Source of the DNA: Diphasiastrum complanatum | Lineage: Eukaryota > Streptophyta > Lycopodiopsida > Lycopodiales > Lycopodiaceae | DNA: 64,000 nucleotides | Direction: 5' to 3' | Assembly: GCA_029204225.1 (NCBI GenBank) | Contig: CM055097.1 | Span: 49,004,052-49,068,051 of the forward strand | Shown here: positions 1-10,679 of the stretch, piece by piece | Numbering within the stretch: the first letter of the stretch is position 1 | Layout of the letters: every line of letters starts with the position of its first letter | Made by a program: the position numbers and the translations under genes | The notes under the pieces: model-generated | Told to the model about the DNA's origin: nothing | The model's input: the letters and a program-made list of their open reading frames with translations, nothing else | The model's database searches: none

Positions 1-600
1 AAGCTAAAGTATTGTTTTTATGATATAAATCCTTGTGAAATATTTGAGAATCACATGATTTGAGTGTGTTTTCTAATAATGGCTCTTTTTTGTTCACACT
101 TGGAAATCTCAAACATTTCTTCCCAATCGCACAAATTCGTGCAAAAGATTCAACAACTTCAGAAGATATGTTTGTCGACTCAATGAGAGGATACAAAAAA
201 AAGCAAGGCAAAAGTGAATGGATTTTTTGAAGATCAATTCTTAATTTGGAGACACAATGGTCTGGTGGTTTTACTATAATAAGCAACATATAGTTTTGAG
301 GGCATTTCACATTGATAAGATTTGAATTTCGACTTGTATCAATTTGTGAATATATCAGAAGTTTTAGTTGAGCGTAATACAAAGAAATCCAAGAACACCT
401 TAATAATTGAGTATCATAAAATAAAAGAAATAATATCAGGTTTCAGGCTTTAATCTTAGAGAATTGAAGCTTGCACTTGAAGACTGATGTATGAACATGC
501 ATACTAGATGCTTAAATTGAGTAGCATATTGGGGCTGGTTTGCATAGTAAATTAGAGTATAGCTTGCTAAAAGATTCAATTCTTGGACGATTATAATTCA
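1..600. other. AT-rich stretch, no gene seen
   Basis: No reading frame, repeat array or element landmark is recognisable here. The composition is that of decayed intergenic plant DNA. Confidence 0.6.
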
Positions 601-839
601 TTATAGCTCATATAATCCTAGTCACTAGATGTCAGAAATGATGAACTTCTGCAACTTTGTCGTAGCACGAACAAGACACGAAGGTCGAACGAGAACAATT
701 CACAACAGTCAATGTGTCTTTGACTCGAAGCATGAACGATTCATGAATCAATCGCAAATCGTAAACACACCTCCAGGACTGCAAACCGCAAAAGGGGCGC
801 AGAACGAAGACTACGAAAAGAACGAAACAAACAAAGAGA

Positions 840-1205
840 AATCCTTCGCGCTGCCAGCTGGCAGCTCAACGGGCTTCATGCCTAGCTGAAACGAATAGCA
901 ACGACGGAGACTAACTAACTAGTTGATTAGCGTTAACTAGTCTTGTGATTCTACGTTTAGCTATCTTGTAAACTCTACATAGTGGAGTTATAAACGATCC
1001 TCTCTGGATCATAACCTATATAGAAAAAAGAAGAAGAAGAGAGATAGTGAATACAGAGATCTGTAAGAAACAGAGAGAGACGTAGCGAATAGAGTAAGAA
1101 AGCAAAAATACCATAGCTGTGCATGAAAGTATACCAACGAGCAGAACACAACGAAAGAGCAGAGAGTCAATCCGCCAACGAGCGAGACATTGACGATCTT
1201 GCGAT
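840..1205 (+). mobile_element. Copia-LTR-like fragment
   Basis: This piece resembles the 3' part of the copia LTR at 22590-22850. Both share an ordered set of short blocks: a GTTAAC segment, TAGCTATCTTGTAA versus AAACTATCTTGTAA, then CTGTGCA, and finally a block reading TCCGCCAACGAGCGAGACA here and GGCCGCCAATGAGCAAGACA there. No start, primer site or polyprotein is attached. It joins gypsy integrase sequence at about 1205, so it is a truncated LTR or a recombination product. The similarity was judged by eye and is partial. Confidence 0.4.
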
Positions 1206-1742
1206 ATTGACAAAGATAGTTGAAACCAGTCGCTCTGATTGGGAAACAAAACTCTTCTCAACTATTTGGGCTTACCGCACCACCCCGAAGAAAGCCACAG
1301 GGTGGGTTACCCCATTCCATCTCGTGTATGGTCAAGAAGCGGTAATGCCAGTCGAGTTCTTAGTACCTTCTCTAAGAGTCATGGAAGCCTTTTCTACAGA
1401 TCTCTGTGAGAAAGCTACATTTGAGTAACAAGTCAAGACCAGGCTATTTACGTTAACCCAATTATGCGAGACAAGACTCATATCTTACCACGCACAACTA
1501 GTTAGCAAAAGACATCAAAAGGCCTGGCATGACCGTCACTTGCGCAACAAGGATTTACACTTAGGTGACCAGGTGCTTCTTTATACATCGAAGAAGTACC
1601 CCAAAAAATTAAAATTCCGAAGTGAGGGACCGTATGTTATCAATAAATTCTTTTCTAATGGTGCAGTCCAGCTGCAAACACTTGACGGAATACTCCTAAA
1701 CACTGTCGTCAACGGTGGTATTACGAGGAGTTGTTTTTTGTT
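1205..1742 (+). pseudogene. Ty3/gypsy integrase C-terminal fragment
   Basis: One reading frame runs through the piece, broken by a single TAA at 1426. It carries the typical end of a plant gypsy integrase: WAYRTTPKKATG and FHLVYGQEAVMPVEF (downstream of the lost DDE catalytic core), then a KAWHDRHLRNKDLHLGDQVL stretch and a GPYVI block like the GPF/Y module that follows the core. No catalytic residues, reverse transcriptase or protease remain. The 5' edge is abrupt, fused to copia-like sequence, so this is a fossil fragment of about 180 codons. Confidence 0.85.
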
Positions 1743-2130
1743 GACCCAATTTAACACTTTTTTCCTAGTATATATTTTACATTTTTTTTTCCTTGCTTTG
1801 TTATTCTCTTTTTGCATGCCTATTTTTCTATCCTTTTCTTGTTTATAATTCATGTTTGTACTTATTTACTTTTTGTGCATCTTCTGTTTCTATAAATATC
1901 CATTTGTCATGAATGTTCTAGGTTAACAAATGATAGACTACACCATATGGAGAAGATTTATCACACTTTAGGCCCATCTCATTTCTGTCTGTACGATATC
2001 TCAATATTCCCAATTAAGCATACAACCATTCATTAAGATATCTCTTTCCCATAAAAACTTCTAATTTGAGCCACAATTATATTTTCCCTCCTGAAGTTCT
2101 TCACTTGCATCACACAGCTCCATTCCTCCA
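1743..2130. other. AT-rich spacer
   Basis: T-rich sequence between the integrase fragment and the minisatellite. No gene or repeat landmark seen. Confidence 0.5.
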
Positions 2131-2134
2131 TACA

Positions 2135-2545
2135 TGATTTCTATCAGATCTCAATCGAAGGGCTTCTGTTAGATCTCAACCGACGAACTCCTGTTAAATC
2201 TCGACCGGAGCACCTCAGTTAAATCTCAACTGGAGGTTTTCATGTTAAATCTCAACTGGAGCACTCTTGTTAAATCTTAACCAAAGGTTTTCATGTTATC
2301 TCGACCGGAGCACTTCAGTCAAATCTCGACCGGAGCACTCCACGTCAAATCTCAACCGGAGGCCACCACTCAAATATCGACGGGAGCACTCCACGTCAAA
2401 TCTCAACCAGAGGCCACGTCAAATCTCGACCGGAGATTTTCACATCAAATCTGCACTGGAGGCCATGACTCAAATCTCAACCGGAGGTTTCCATTCAAAA
2501 CTCAACGGAGCCGTCATGTGACATCTCGACCAAAGCCAGACGACG
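2135..2545 (+). repeat. Degenerate ~27-bp minisatellite, array 1
   Basis: About 14 imperfect units repeat a core close to AAATCTCRACCGGAGC followed by a variable 10-13 bp spacer such as ACTCCACGTC or GGCCACCACTC. The unit length wavers around 24-30 bp. Open frames that cross it are by-products of the repeat, not genes. The core recurs in the array at 3255-3475. Confidence 0.85.
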
Positions 2546-2967
2546 GCGTCCATAAATGCCTTGACAACGATGCCATTCGCACCTCAGCGAAGTGCGAATT
2601 CTGGAGTTTCTTGCGACTGTCTACTGGCGATTTTCCTGCTCATGTGCTCGATTCTGGCGCTCTCTCGTTCCATGTTTCTGTCCTTGGTTAAACTCCACCT
2701 CCACTGAGTATCCACCATCGTGGTTTGATTACCATTTAGAGCGCCATCACCAACACTTTCCAAACCTAACATTGCCTGCAGACGACATATCTGTTTGAAA
2801 CTGTTAGCAGTATGAGGGGTAGTGTCACGCGAGCATACATCACGCTCCCGTTACACTATTGAAAACACCATAGTGTAAACACCATCATCAACATAAACCA
2901 CTTTGTTTTTTCTCCAGTTCATTCACCACCTCCACAACTCCATTTCCATAGTTACCGATCTTCCAAA

Positions 2968-3136
2968 CACCTCCATCTTGACCGACACCTCAACATCTTC
3001 TTCTTCAGACATTATACCTTACATTTTTCCTTACCCAGGAACATCATTCACTTTGCACACATCTTTCACCTCCATCTTGACCGACACCTCAACATCTTCT
3101 TCTTCAGACATTATACCTTACATTTTTCCTTACCCA
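2968..3136 (+). repeat. 70-bp direct repeat, two copies
   Basis: Positions 2968-3037 and 3067-3136 are essentially identical, offset 99 bp. The 30-bp linker, containing AGGAACATCATTCACTTTGC, recurs after the second copy at 3161, so the original unit was longer. The unit also holds the ATCTTGACCGA core of the neighbouring arrays. Confidence 0.9.
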
Positions 3137-3254
3137 ACCTCATTTCGTAACCTCTCTTTCAGGAACATCATTCACTTTGCATTCACTTTGCACACATCTT
3201 TCACCTCCATCTTGATCGACACCTTCACCTACCTTCCCACCCGCAGCTTTCCAG

Positions 3255-3475
3255 TCCATCTCGACCGACGAACTTCACTCCTTTCTCAACCGAAGCCAAC
3301 ACTCATTTCTTGACCGAAGCCCTCAGTTCCATCTCAACCGAAGCCAGCACTCATTTCTCAACCAAAGCCAACGCTCATTTCTCGACTGAAGCCCTCAGTT
3401 CCATCTCGACCGAAGCCACCATTCAATTCTTGACCGAAGCCACCACTCCCATCTCGACCAACGCCACCCTTATCC
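3255..3475 (+). repeat. Degenerate ~27-bp minisatellite, array 2
   Basis: About nine units share the core TYTCGACCGAAGCC plus a spacer such as ACACTCATT or CTCAGTTCCA. The core is that of array 1, with CGGAG changed to CGAAG. The two arrays probably derive from one ancestral repeat split by the 2.6-3.2 kb sequence. Confidence 0.85.
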
Positions 3476-3535
3476 CTGTCTCAATCTCAACCGACACACT
3501 TTTTCCAGAACCATGTTTTTTTCCATTTTTTCACC

Positions 3536-5330
3536 ATGTCTTCCAACCCGAGTTCCAGTTCTGACGACCTCGATGCTAATAAGATCGACATCCAGCTGTA
3601 GCTGTGCAAATTGGATATTACCGAGATGCAGACGTGGTACCAGCAAGCAGAATACTTTTTCAAGGCAGTTGAGTTCCAAATCCCTGTCCTGACTGGCTAT
3701 CAGAGTTTGTACCTGCTACAAATCATAATGTTACTGCAAGATTGTGCCAACTCATAGTTTCCCTTATCAGGAACTATGCTTATAACATATCTTTTGCGGC
3801 GACCGACTTGCAACCCTTCGGGTTCCCTCGAGGACCAAATGCTGTTACCAGGACTCTCTAGAAGATTGAGCAGACAACTTATTTCAAATATATAGATCCC
3901 TCACTGGACAAATGAAAGAATAAAGATGGGTATCGCGTTGAGGCCATCAATGATCAACAACTAGCAGCGGCATGTGCATACTTGACTAGGTGCACACAAC
4001 GACCAAGAACAAAGTTGCTGCGAGTACCCATGTCTCTATTCCACATGATGGCAGATTCATGACTGCATGCCCAAAACCTTTATGATTGGGCACAATTTGC
4101 TTCGAACTGCCTTCATGATTGTGTTAAGAACAAGCAGTCGACAACAGTTCCGGGATATCTCATTACTGATATCACACTCCATTAGGTACAAAATGGGCCC
4201 AGACTACAACAACACCTGCAAATTGCAGACAAAGCATGGGACATTTCTATAGGGTCCAAAAAGTCCAAGCGTTCACGCTCATGGGCCACTTCACCATCAG
4301 GGCTTCCACCCAAAAGGACGAACACCAATATTATTCCACTGGTTACAAGCCACAAAGCTCTCAACCAGATCAACAAGCAGCAGCCTCATCGGCAACTCAA
4401 CAAGCCGATACCTCTAAGGCCCAGTTGCCAAACACAAGGCAACAACGCATCCGCAGAAAGCTTCAGGACAGGAGGAAATCACTCGATGGCACAACATCAG
4501 AAGATTCAGCTTCAGATGATGGAAGCTCAACCTCACACGTAGTCTCTTCGACACAATCATCACCCTTACACACCATCCATGGGGGTGATGGAGCAGCTAC
4601 ATCATCAGCAACAGCAGACACGGGCACAACCCAAGTTGTGCCACCAGACCAAGTCACCACCCCACCCTTGTTGATTACCACGCCAACGCCGCCAACTTCA
4701 CCAACAACACATTTTTTTTGGGGGGGGGAAGTGTGGGGAGTCCCATTTTCCGAGACACGGAAGCGGCCCAACAGTCACAAGACCAACAACCATAGGCCCA
4801 ACAAGTCCATACCTTGGACACTTCACAATATTTTGATGTTGTGGACCTGATGGAGATCAGTGATGAGGAACTGAAAAAAGCAGATCAGTCAGGAGGAAGT
4901 CTGACCCCTCCACTAACCACCATCACTACCACAACAACCACCATTTCTACTAATATTGTTTCTCCACTCCCTCCACTTCCATCTTCATTTCCTCCACAAC
5001 GTTTATTTTTTGGATTAGCTTCACCATCCCACACCCTTGATCAGTACCCAACCATCACTAACCTGGAAAAGCTCTCTAAAGCAACTAAACGCTTGATGAT
5101 CGGCCTATCGAAATCAAGCTACCAGATGCATTGGTTGATAAGCCAGCACCAAGTGCTCGAGAATAAGGTCCAGCACCAGGGCCAAGAGATTGCACAACAA
5201 CAGAAGCTGGCCAAAGAAAAAGAAAAAGATGAAATCAGATCTGTGATGGCCGTGCAGAAGATCACATTAGAAGAGGTCCAGCAACAACTGAAGCACCAGA
5301 TGGTCTAGATCGACCAAGCACGATATGGAT
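3536..5330 (+). pseudogene. Degraded unidentified reading frame, repeat-borne
   Basis: An ATG at 3536 opens a frame beginning MSSNPSSSSDDLDANK that continues through a TAG at 3599 and another stop at 3753. The trace then moves to a second frame with blocks such as LYDWAQFASNCLHDC near 4075-4120. From 4236 on it becomes rich in Gln, Ser, Thr and Pro, and the 4814-5308 frame ends in a Gln/Lys/Glu-rich segment (around MHWLISQHQVLENKVQ) that looks like a coiled coil. I do not recognise the family. The order of folded N-terminal part, low-complexity middle and coiled-coil end could suit a structural protein of a mobile element, but that is inference. Several stops and at least one frameshift make it a pseudogene. 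Confidence 0.45.
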
Positions 5331-6420
5331 CGTTGGATGCAATGACAGTTGGTGCCCCTCTAATTAAGCCTAAGGACATATAGTTCTAGGCCCCATAGGC
5401 CACAACCATCCGGATGGAGAAATATGTGCGGTTGATCTAGGAACGAGAAGCCGAGAAGAGGAATTTCGAGAATATTGTGGCCAAGCAAGAAAATATCTAG
5501 AACACCCTACCCAGGTCACCCGTTGAAACATACGGGCCTTGGGAGGTGAGCACTCGAACACATAACACCCAAGGTGTGTCGATCCCATGAGCACGAAAAG
5601 GATGATAGAAAACTGTAAAACGCAACTTTCCAAGAAGTTCAATATGTTAATGGTCTGATTACTGCTTAAATCATATATCAAATTTGCCACTAACAGTACT
5701 AGGATTCACCCGTGATAATATTTACATGGAACGAATTAGAAACCACATGTGTACCTCTGACCATGAATTGATGGGCCTAGTAAACATCACCCATAAGGCC
5801 AACCCGAGTGAGAAAAACTTGTTCTGTACTACATGTGTATGAAAATTCACAAAACTTGTTCTGTACTACATGTGTATGAAAACGCCCGACACTCTTGGTG
5901 GGCCTACTCTAAGGATAAATTTCAAAATCTTTAGATGACGCAGGCTATGACTCGATCCATGTACAACATTATCACCGACAAGATTGTAAAGACTACACCG
6001 TGAACCCCCCCCCCCTTTCCCCCACCAATGAAACCACGCAAGGCATTCTGACCAATGATAGGCATAAAAGTTAATTGACTATAAACACAAGGTTGGGTCA
6101 GGACATTATAACGGGAATGGGGAGAAAAGAATGTGGGGAATATGAAAAACTACTCATATACGAGATTTGGGCACATGTACACTCTACAAATCATATCATT
6201 ACTCCACACCACAAAAGAGTAATACTAGTATTCACGCAGAAAGGGATCCTAGGATACACACCATTAACTAGGACCAAGTTTGAGAGGGTAGTTTCCTAGT
6301 CTTGACACACGCCTCAAGAAATCACCGATCGAATGACGAATACCATCCCAACATCAGGCAACAATGTACACCATTGTGGATGAATGCCTAGCTAAAGTTG
6401 AGTATATAAAACTATCCATA
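5331..6420. other. No gene seen; short duplications
   Basis: AT-rich sequence with a local 40-bp direct duplication near 5815-5880 around ACTTGTTCTGTACTACATGT and a C-rich run at 6006-6024. The open frame at 6075-6299 has no recognisable content. Confidence 0.5.
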
Positions 6421-6693
6421 TTGGCTCATTTTCAAGTGAGAGCTTCTTGCTTCCTCCTTGTGAATGTGAGCCATAGAGATCCCCATTGCTAGGTCTCATG
6501 TGCCCTATCCACATGAATCAATGTTCATGTTCATATCTTGTCCTATTCTTTCCACCACTAATGCAATTCCGTTGTGATCTCCATGTTTCTAGCTTTCTAT
6601 TGATATGCTATCATGATTGTCTTGGTCTCTTCTTGTTTTTAGTTTTACTTCATTGTTATTGATATTAGTTTGGGGTTTGACACATGACATTTC
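6420..6693 (+). mobile_element. 3' end of a 5' LTR (inferred)
   Basis: This is inferred only from its position next to the primer-binding-like site at 6695-6706 and from ending in a CA-rich stretch (ACACATGACA). No matching 3' LTR was found, so the LTR length is unknown. Confidence 0.4.
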
Positions 6694-6694
6694 T

Positions 6695-6706
6695 TGGTAT
6701 TAGAGC
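6695..6706 (+). promoter_or_regulatory. Primer-binding site, tRNA-iMet type, one mismatch
   Basis: The sequence TGGTATTAGAGC differs from the standard plant retrotransposon site TGGTATCAGAGC by one C-to-T change. Such sites lie just inside the 5' LTR and prime minus-strand DNA synthesis. The expected gag does not follow: leader-like sequence runs to about 7790 and then reversed gypsy DNA begins. Confidence 0.6.
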
Positions 6707-7060
6707 ATAAATCCTAAATCCATGATGATTCTATGTGAATTTCATTAGATTTGATAAGTTTATTGCATTTGTATCTTTCTTTTTGCTTATTTCTAACTTT
6801 GAATTTTTCAGGTCTATTCAGATCAATTTTCAACCTTCAATTTTGTGTATCATTTCTAATTTGATCCAATAGCTTTGTAGAGATTTGTCTTAGCTTTCAT
6901 TTTCATGAATTTGCAAGCCATTTGGATAAGAGATGCAAAAGTTATTGCACTTTTTTTCCAAAAGCTGTCAAAATAGGTGACTAGAATTTTGCTTTCACTT
7001 GATTTGAATTTTTCAGATTTGATTTGAGTTTTAATCTCAAGTTTCTCTATACAAGATTTT

Positions 7061-7783
7061 AGAGCATTGTCTTAGCTTTAATTTGATCCATATGGCAGGT
7101 TATTTGGATTAGTATCCAAAGAGTTATGACAATTCTTGATTCCTAGCTCTAGTTTTGCTAGTTTTTTTCTTTCAAAATTTTTAGACCTATTCTATTGTAA
7201 ATTTGATCTATGAAATCACATTTAATCATTGATCTGATCCTATAGGCTGATAGAGCTTGCTGATATATTTTTAAAAATGCTGAGTTTGTGTGATTTGGAT
7301 CAATATTGAGGAAGTTATGATCAAATTAGTGATGATGGATTAGGCTAGCCAAAATTTTAAATTTTTTTTTTTGGATTTTTCCAAGTGAGAGAGAAGCACT
7401 TCATTTAGAGCATTGTCTTAGCTTTAATCTGATTTTAGAGCATTGTCTTAGCTTTAATCTGATCCATATGGCAGGTTATTTGGATTAGTATCCAAAGAGT
7501 TATGACAATTCTTGATTCCTAGCTTTAGTTTTGCTAGTTTTTTTCTGTCAAAATTTTTAGACCTATTCTATTGTAAATTTGACCTATGAAATCACATTCA
7601 ATCATTGATCTGATCCTATAGCTGATAGAGCTTGCTGATATATTTTCAGAGGTACTGAGTTTGTGTGATTTGGATCAATATTGAGGAAGTTATGATCAAA
7701 TTAGTGAAGATGGATTAGAATAGCCAAAATTCTAAACTTTTTTTTTTTGGATTTTTCCAAGTGAGAGAGAAGCACTTCATTTT
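7061..7783 (+). repeat. Tandem duplication of ~346 bp
   Basis: Copy 1 (7061-7406) and copy 2 (7437-7783) are offset 376 bp and nearly identical from AGAGCATTGTCTTAGC to GAGAGAGAAGCACTTCAT. A 30-bp extra fragment of the unit's start sits between them at 7407-7436. The block lies in the presumed leader of the element with the primer site at 6695. Confidence 0.9.
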
Positions 7784-7954
7784 TTTCAAACTCGAAGTTT
7801 TGTTTCTTTATAATTTATTTTCCATTTTCTTCATTATGAAATTTCGTAGGTTCAAATTTATACAAGAAAATTGACCTAACCCTACCTCCGCACAGCCATA
7901 ATCCTACTCTCGCAATTAGGTTAAAAGAGAAAAAGTGCCAAAAACCTAAAAATA

Positions 7955-8000
7955 CACCCTGCCCAAGAGCACCTCTAGGAGCACCTCCAGGAGCAGCCAT
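7955..8000 (-). pseudogene. Ty3/gypsy gag start, truncated
   Basis: Reading leftward from an ATG at 8000, the first dozen residues (MAAPGGAPRGAL) match the start of the gag at 60188 (MATPGAAPGGAP). The match ends at about 7955, after which the frame runs into unrelated sequence, so all but the first ~15 codons of gag are missing. Upstream on the minus strand come the long leader, the tRNA-Asp primer site and the LTR, in the normal order for a gypsy element. Confidence 0.7.
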
Positions 8001-9171
8001 CTTTACAAGTTAAATCAAGCAGACAATGAGATTGGATTTAGATTTTCAATCAAAACTACCTCAGATCAGATCTGCTAGATCTCTTCCACTTGACAAGAAT
8101 CAGATTCCTATATCGTGAAAAAGATTCAAAAAATCAACCAATCGATACTTCTTAAAAAATTAAAATCAGACCGTATCAGATTTGACCCAAAATTTGACAG
8201 GGACTTGATCTGAAAAATCAGAACTTAAAAATAAAACTGGCGAAGGTTCCCTGGTGAAGGTTTCCTAGGCGAAGATTCACTCGGCGAAGGTTCAACAGTG
8301 TTATTTTTTGAAAAAACTGTCTAATCAGGTTTTTCTAACAAATTCTATGGAAATAACCTTCGTTGAACTCTCAAACTCAGAATCTGACACAAATAAAGCT
8401 AGGGTAGATCTAGCGAAGGTTTCTGGCACACAAAAACACAGTTTTTGTAGTTTGGCGAGGGTAAAAATAAAGATTTTCTATGATCTGGATAGGATAAATG
8501 TTCGTCAAACTCAAAAATAGTAAATTACTTTAGATAGAATAATCTAGAAACTCGGCGAAGGTTTTGGCGAAGAATCAATGCAAAAAAGAGACTTTTTTTT
8601 GACAAAAATATGACAATATGACAACTGACCCTCCGAGAAACCTTCTTTTTCTAATATAATTCTTTGCCGACCTGGCAGTAGATAGATTTGAATCACACCT
8701 ATGCACAATGTTTTCTGTATTTTTAGGTTTTTGGTGATTTTTTTGGTGTTTTTTGATGGTTTTTCTGATGTTTTTGGAAATCTGTTGGGAAGGATTGTTC
8801 GCCCTTCAAACTGAAGGTTCTGTGATCGAAAACGAAGGTGCCTGCAACTTGGCGAATGTTTTCTAAGAGGGCAAAAAGTTATCAGCTCTGATGATGGTTT
8901 TTGTCTCATTTTGACCAAAATCTGGCAGATTTGATCGAATTTTTTTTTTTTGATATCTCAGATCCAAATGTATCTTAAGATTGGTGATCTGAATAGCTTT
9001 TCCTGTTCCACAATCATATTAGATTTCAAACAAGCAAATCCACTCAAATCAGGCAAAATCACTCCCAAACTAACCATAAATGCAGATTTAACACTATTCA
9101 TGCCACGACAAGATGCCTAATGCAAGCTAACCATCCAACAAACATACTGCAAACTGAAAAATTGGCGTAGC
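8001..9171 (-). mobile_element. Ty3/gypsy untranslated leader (reverse)
   Basis: This ~1.2-kb stretch lies between the primer site and the gag ATG. It is the inverted counterpart of 59061-60187. It repeatedly uses the motif GCGAAGGTT (clusters at 8238-8292, 8418-8428 and 8553-8562). No coding content is recognised, and the open frames crossing it have no conserved features. Confidence 0.75.
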
Positions 9172-9189
9172 TCCCCGGCAACGGCGCCA
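9172..9189 (-). promoter_or_regulatory. Primer-binding site, tRNA-Asp, perfect 18 nt
   Basis: On the minus strand this reads TGGCGCCGTTGCCGGGGA, the exact complement of the 3' end of plant tRNA-Asp including CCA. It sits 4 bases inside the CA end of the LTR at 9194, as expected for a gypsy element. Confidence 0.9.
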
Positions 9190-9600
9190 AAATTGTAGTG
9201 GGTTTCTTTCCTTGCCTATATTCAACCCAAGATCTAATCAATCTAGCATCGAGGAGATGAAGGTAGTTGTCACGCGTAGATTCGTTCCCATGAGAGCGAT
9301 AACATAGTTCAGATTTTAGCATGAATGGAAGATTCACATCTAATTCTACTATCCACTAACCCTAAGCATTGACACTAGATCCATAATGAAGATAGCTTAC
9401 TCTTTCTCTCTCATAAAAATTATAAAAACATGCAATTCCAATAACAATCAGATCCAACAATTAGCAAAACACAATAAAAGCATGAGAGATGGAGGAAAAG
9501 TGATAGAGAGCAAGGACATTCATAAATCCATTTCACAAGAGAACCAATCTGCTTTATTGAAATGAAGATATGTACATGTGTAGCAAACTCGAGTTGGTCC

Positions 9601-9609
9601 TTTTTTATA
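9601..9609 (-). promoter_or_regulatory. LTR TATA box
   Basis: TATAAAAAA on the minus strand, followed downstream by an AATAAA at 9558-9553. This fits the retrotransposon's own Pol II promoter and the polyadenylation signal in R. Confidence 0.5.
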
Positions 9610-10222
9610 GTAGAGAGGAGGACCCTGGCCTTTGAATCCTATTGGTCCATTTCTGCCTCCCTAACTATTCAAATTTAAAAAAGAGTGGGAACCATCCAAA
9701 TTGGAGGGAAACCCAACTTTATTCACTAACTTGACATTTAGGCCCTGCGACAGTGAAAGGCCTAAAGTCCTTTTATTAACTTTCTAATTAATCAAATAAA
9801 TATGTGATCATTGGGTTGGACTTACACACACAGGGTGCAAATATCTGTCACTTATAAACTAGGGTTAGGGTTGCCTTGGGATCTGCAAACCCTCCAATAG
9901 CTATGGATCGAAGAATCTCAAGATCTCACCAAAAAACACTAAAAAAGAGCACTTTCTCCATGACTTTTTGAGATCCCTTGGGAACTAACTCTTGAGACTT
10001 TGTCAGTCACTACATCTGACTCAAATACATCTATAAAAGTCTATGCGAGAGTCACTGATGGAAAAATCATCAAATTTGAGTGTCTGTGAGGGTTCAAATA
10101 AAATTAGCCTACCTACATGGTCTAATCTTGAAAATCCAACATCTGGAACAAGTTGTGTGAGAGATCACCTCCTACGAGGGTTGAACCTTCGCAGACAAGC
10201 TGAACCTTTGCAAATCCTTTGT

Positions 10223-10315
10223 AGGGTAGTCAAATCACCTTCTGAACCTTCGCAGGGCAGTCAAATCACCTTTTGAACCTTCATAGGACAGTCAAATCAC
10301 CTTCTGAACCTTTGT
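10223..10315 (-). repeat. 31-bp tandem repeat, three units
   Basis: Units begin at 10223, 10254 and 10285 and share AGTCAAATCACCTTCTGAAC. They contain GAACCTTCGC, the reverse complement of the GCGAAGGTT motif abundant in this element's leader. They lie in the presumed U3, where enhancer repeats are common. Confidence 0.85.
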
Positions 10316-10679
10316 AGACTTCACCGAGGTCTCAGAATAATGTGAGAAAGGTCCCTGCAAAATTTTGGTTGAAACTGGATTGGAAAAAGTGCAATTCTCC
10401 TAATAATTTTTGCTATATAAGGGAGAAATTCGAGTCATTTGGCACTTCATTCAACAAAGCTCTGCTGAAAAAACCAACGAAATGGTAGTTGAATTATGAA
10501 ATTGCAAGTTCTTTGGAACACATGCAGTGATGTAATCTGTCTTCGTTCTCACGGTTTATGCCTTTTCACAGTTTTTAAGCCTTTAACCCATTTTTGACGT
10601 CTTTTTCTTTTTTGAGCACCTTTTCACGTTTTTTCCATGTTCGTCGCTAATGCCATTTTGCCGACCATCTAACATCATG

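Larger units (their letters stand above)
9194..10450 (-). mobile_element. Ty3/gypsy 5' LTR (reverse), start uncertain
   Basis: The minus-strand LTR ends CA at 9194, right before the primer site. Inside it are a TATA-like box TATAAAAAA at 9609-9601 and an AATAAA signal at 9558-9553, about 50 nt downstream, giving a plausible U3-R-U5 order. The part 9194-9480 matches 58771-59036 on the opposite strand. Beyond 9480 there is no second copy for comparison, so the outer end is a guess from composition and from the repeats at 10223-10315. Confidence 0.65.

Noticed and set aside
2267-2691. Repetitive frames over minisatellite array 1
   Set aside because: They translate the repeat unit in shifting frames and have no start context or partner exons.
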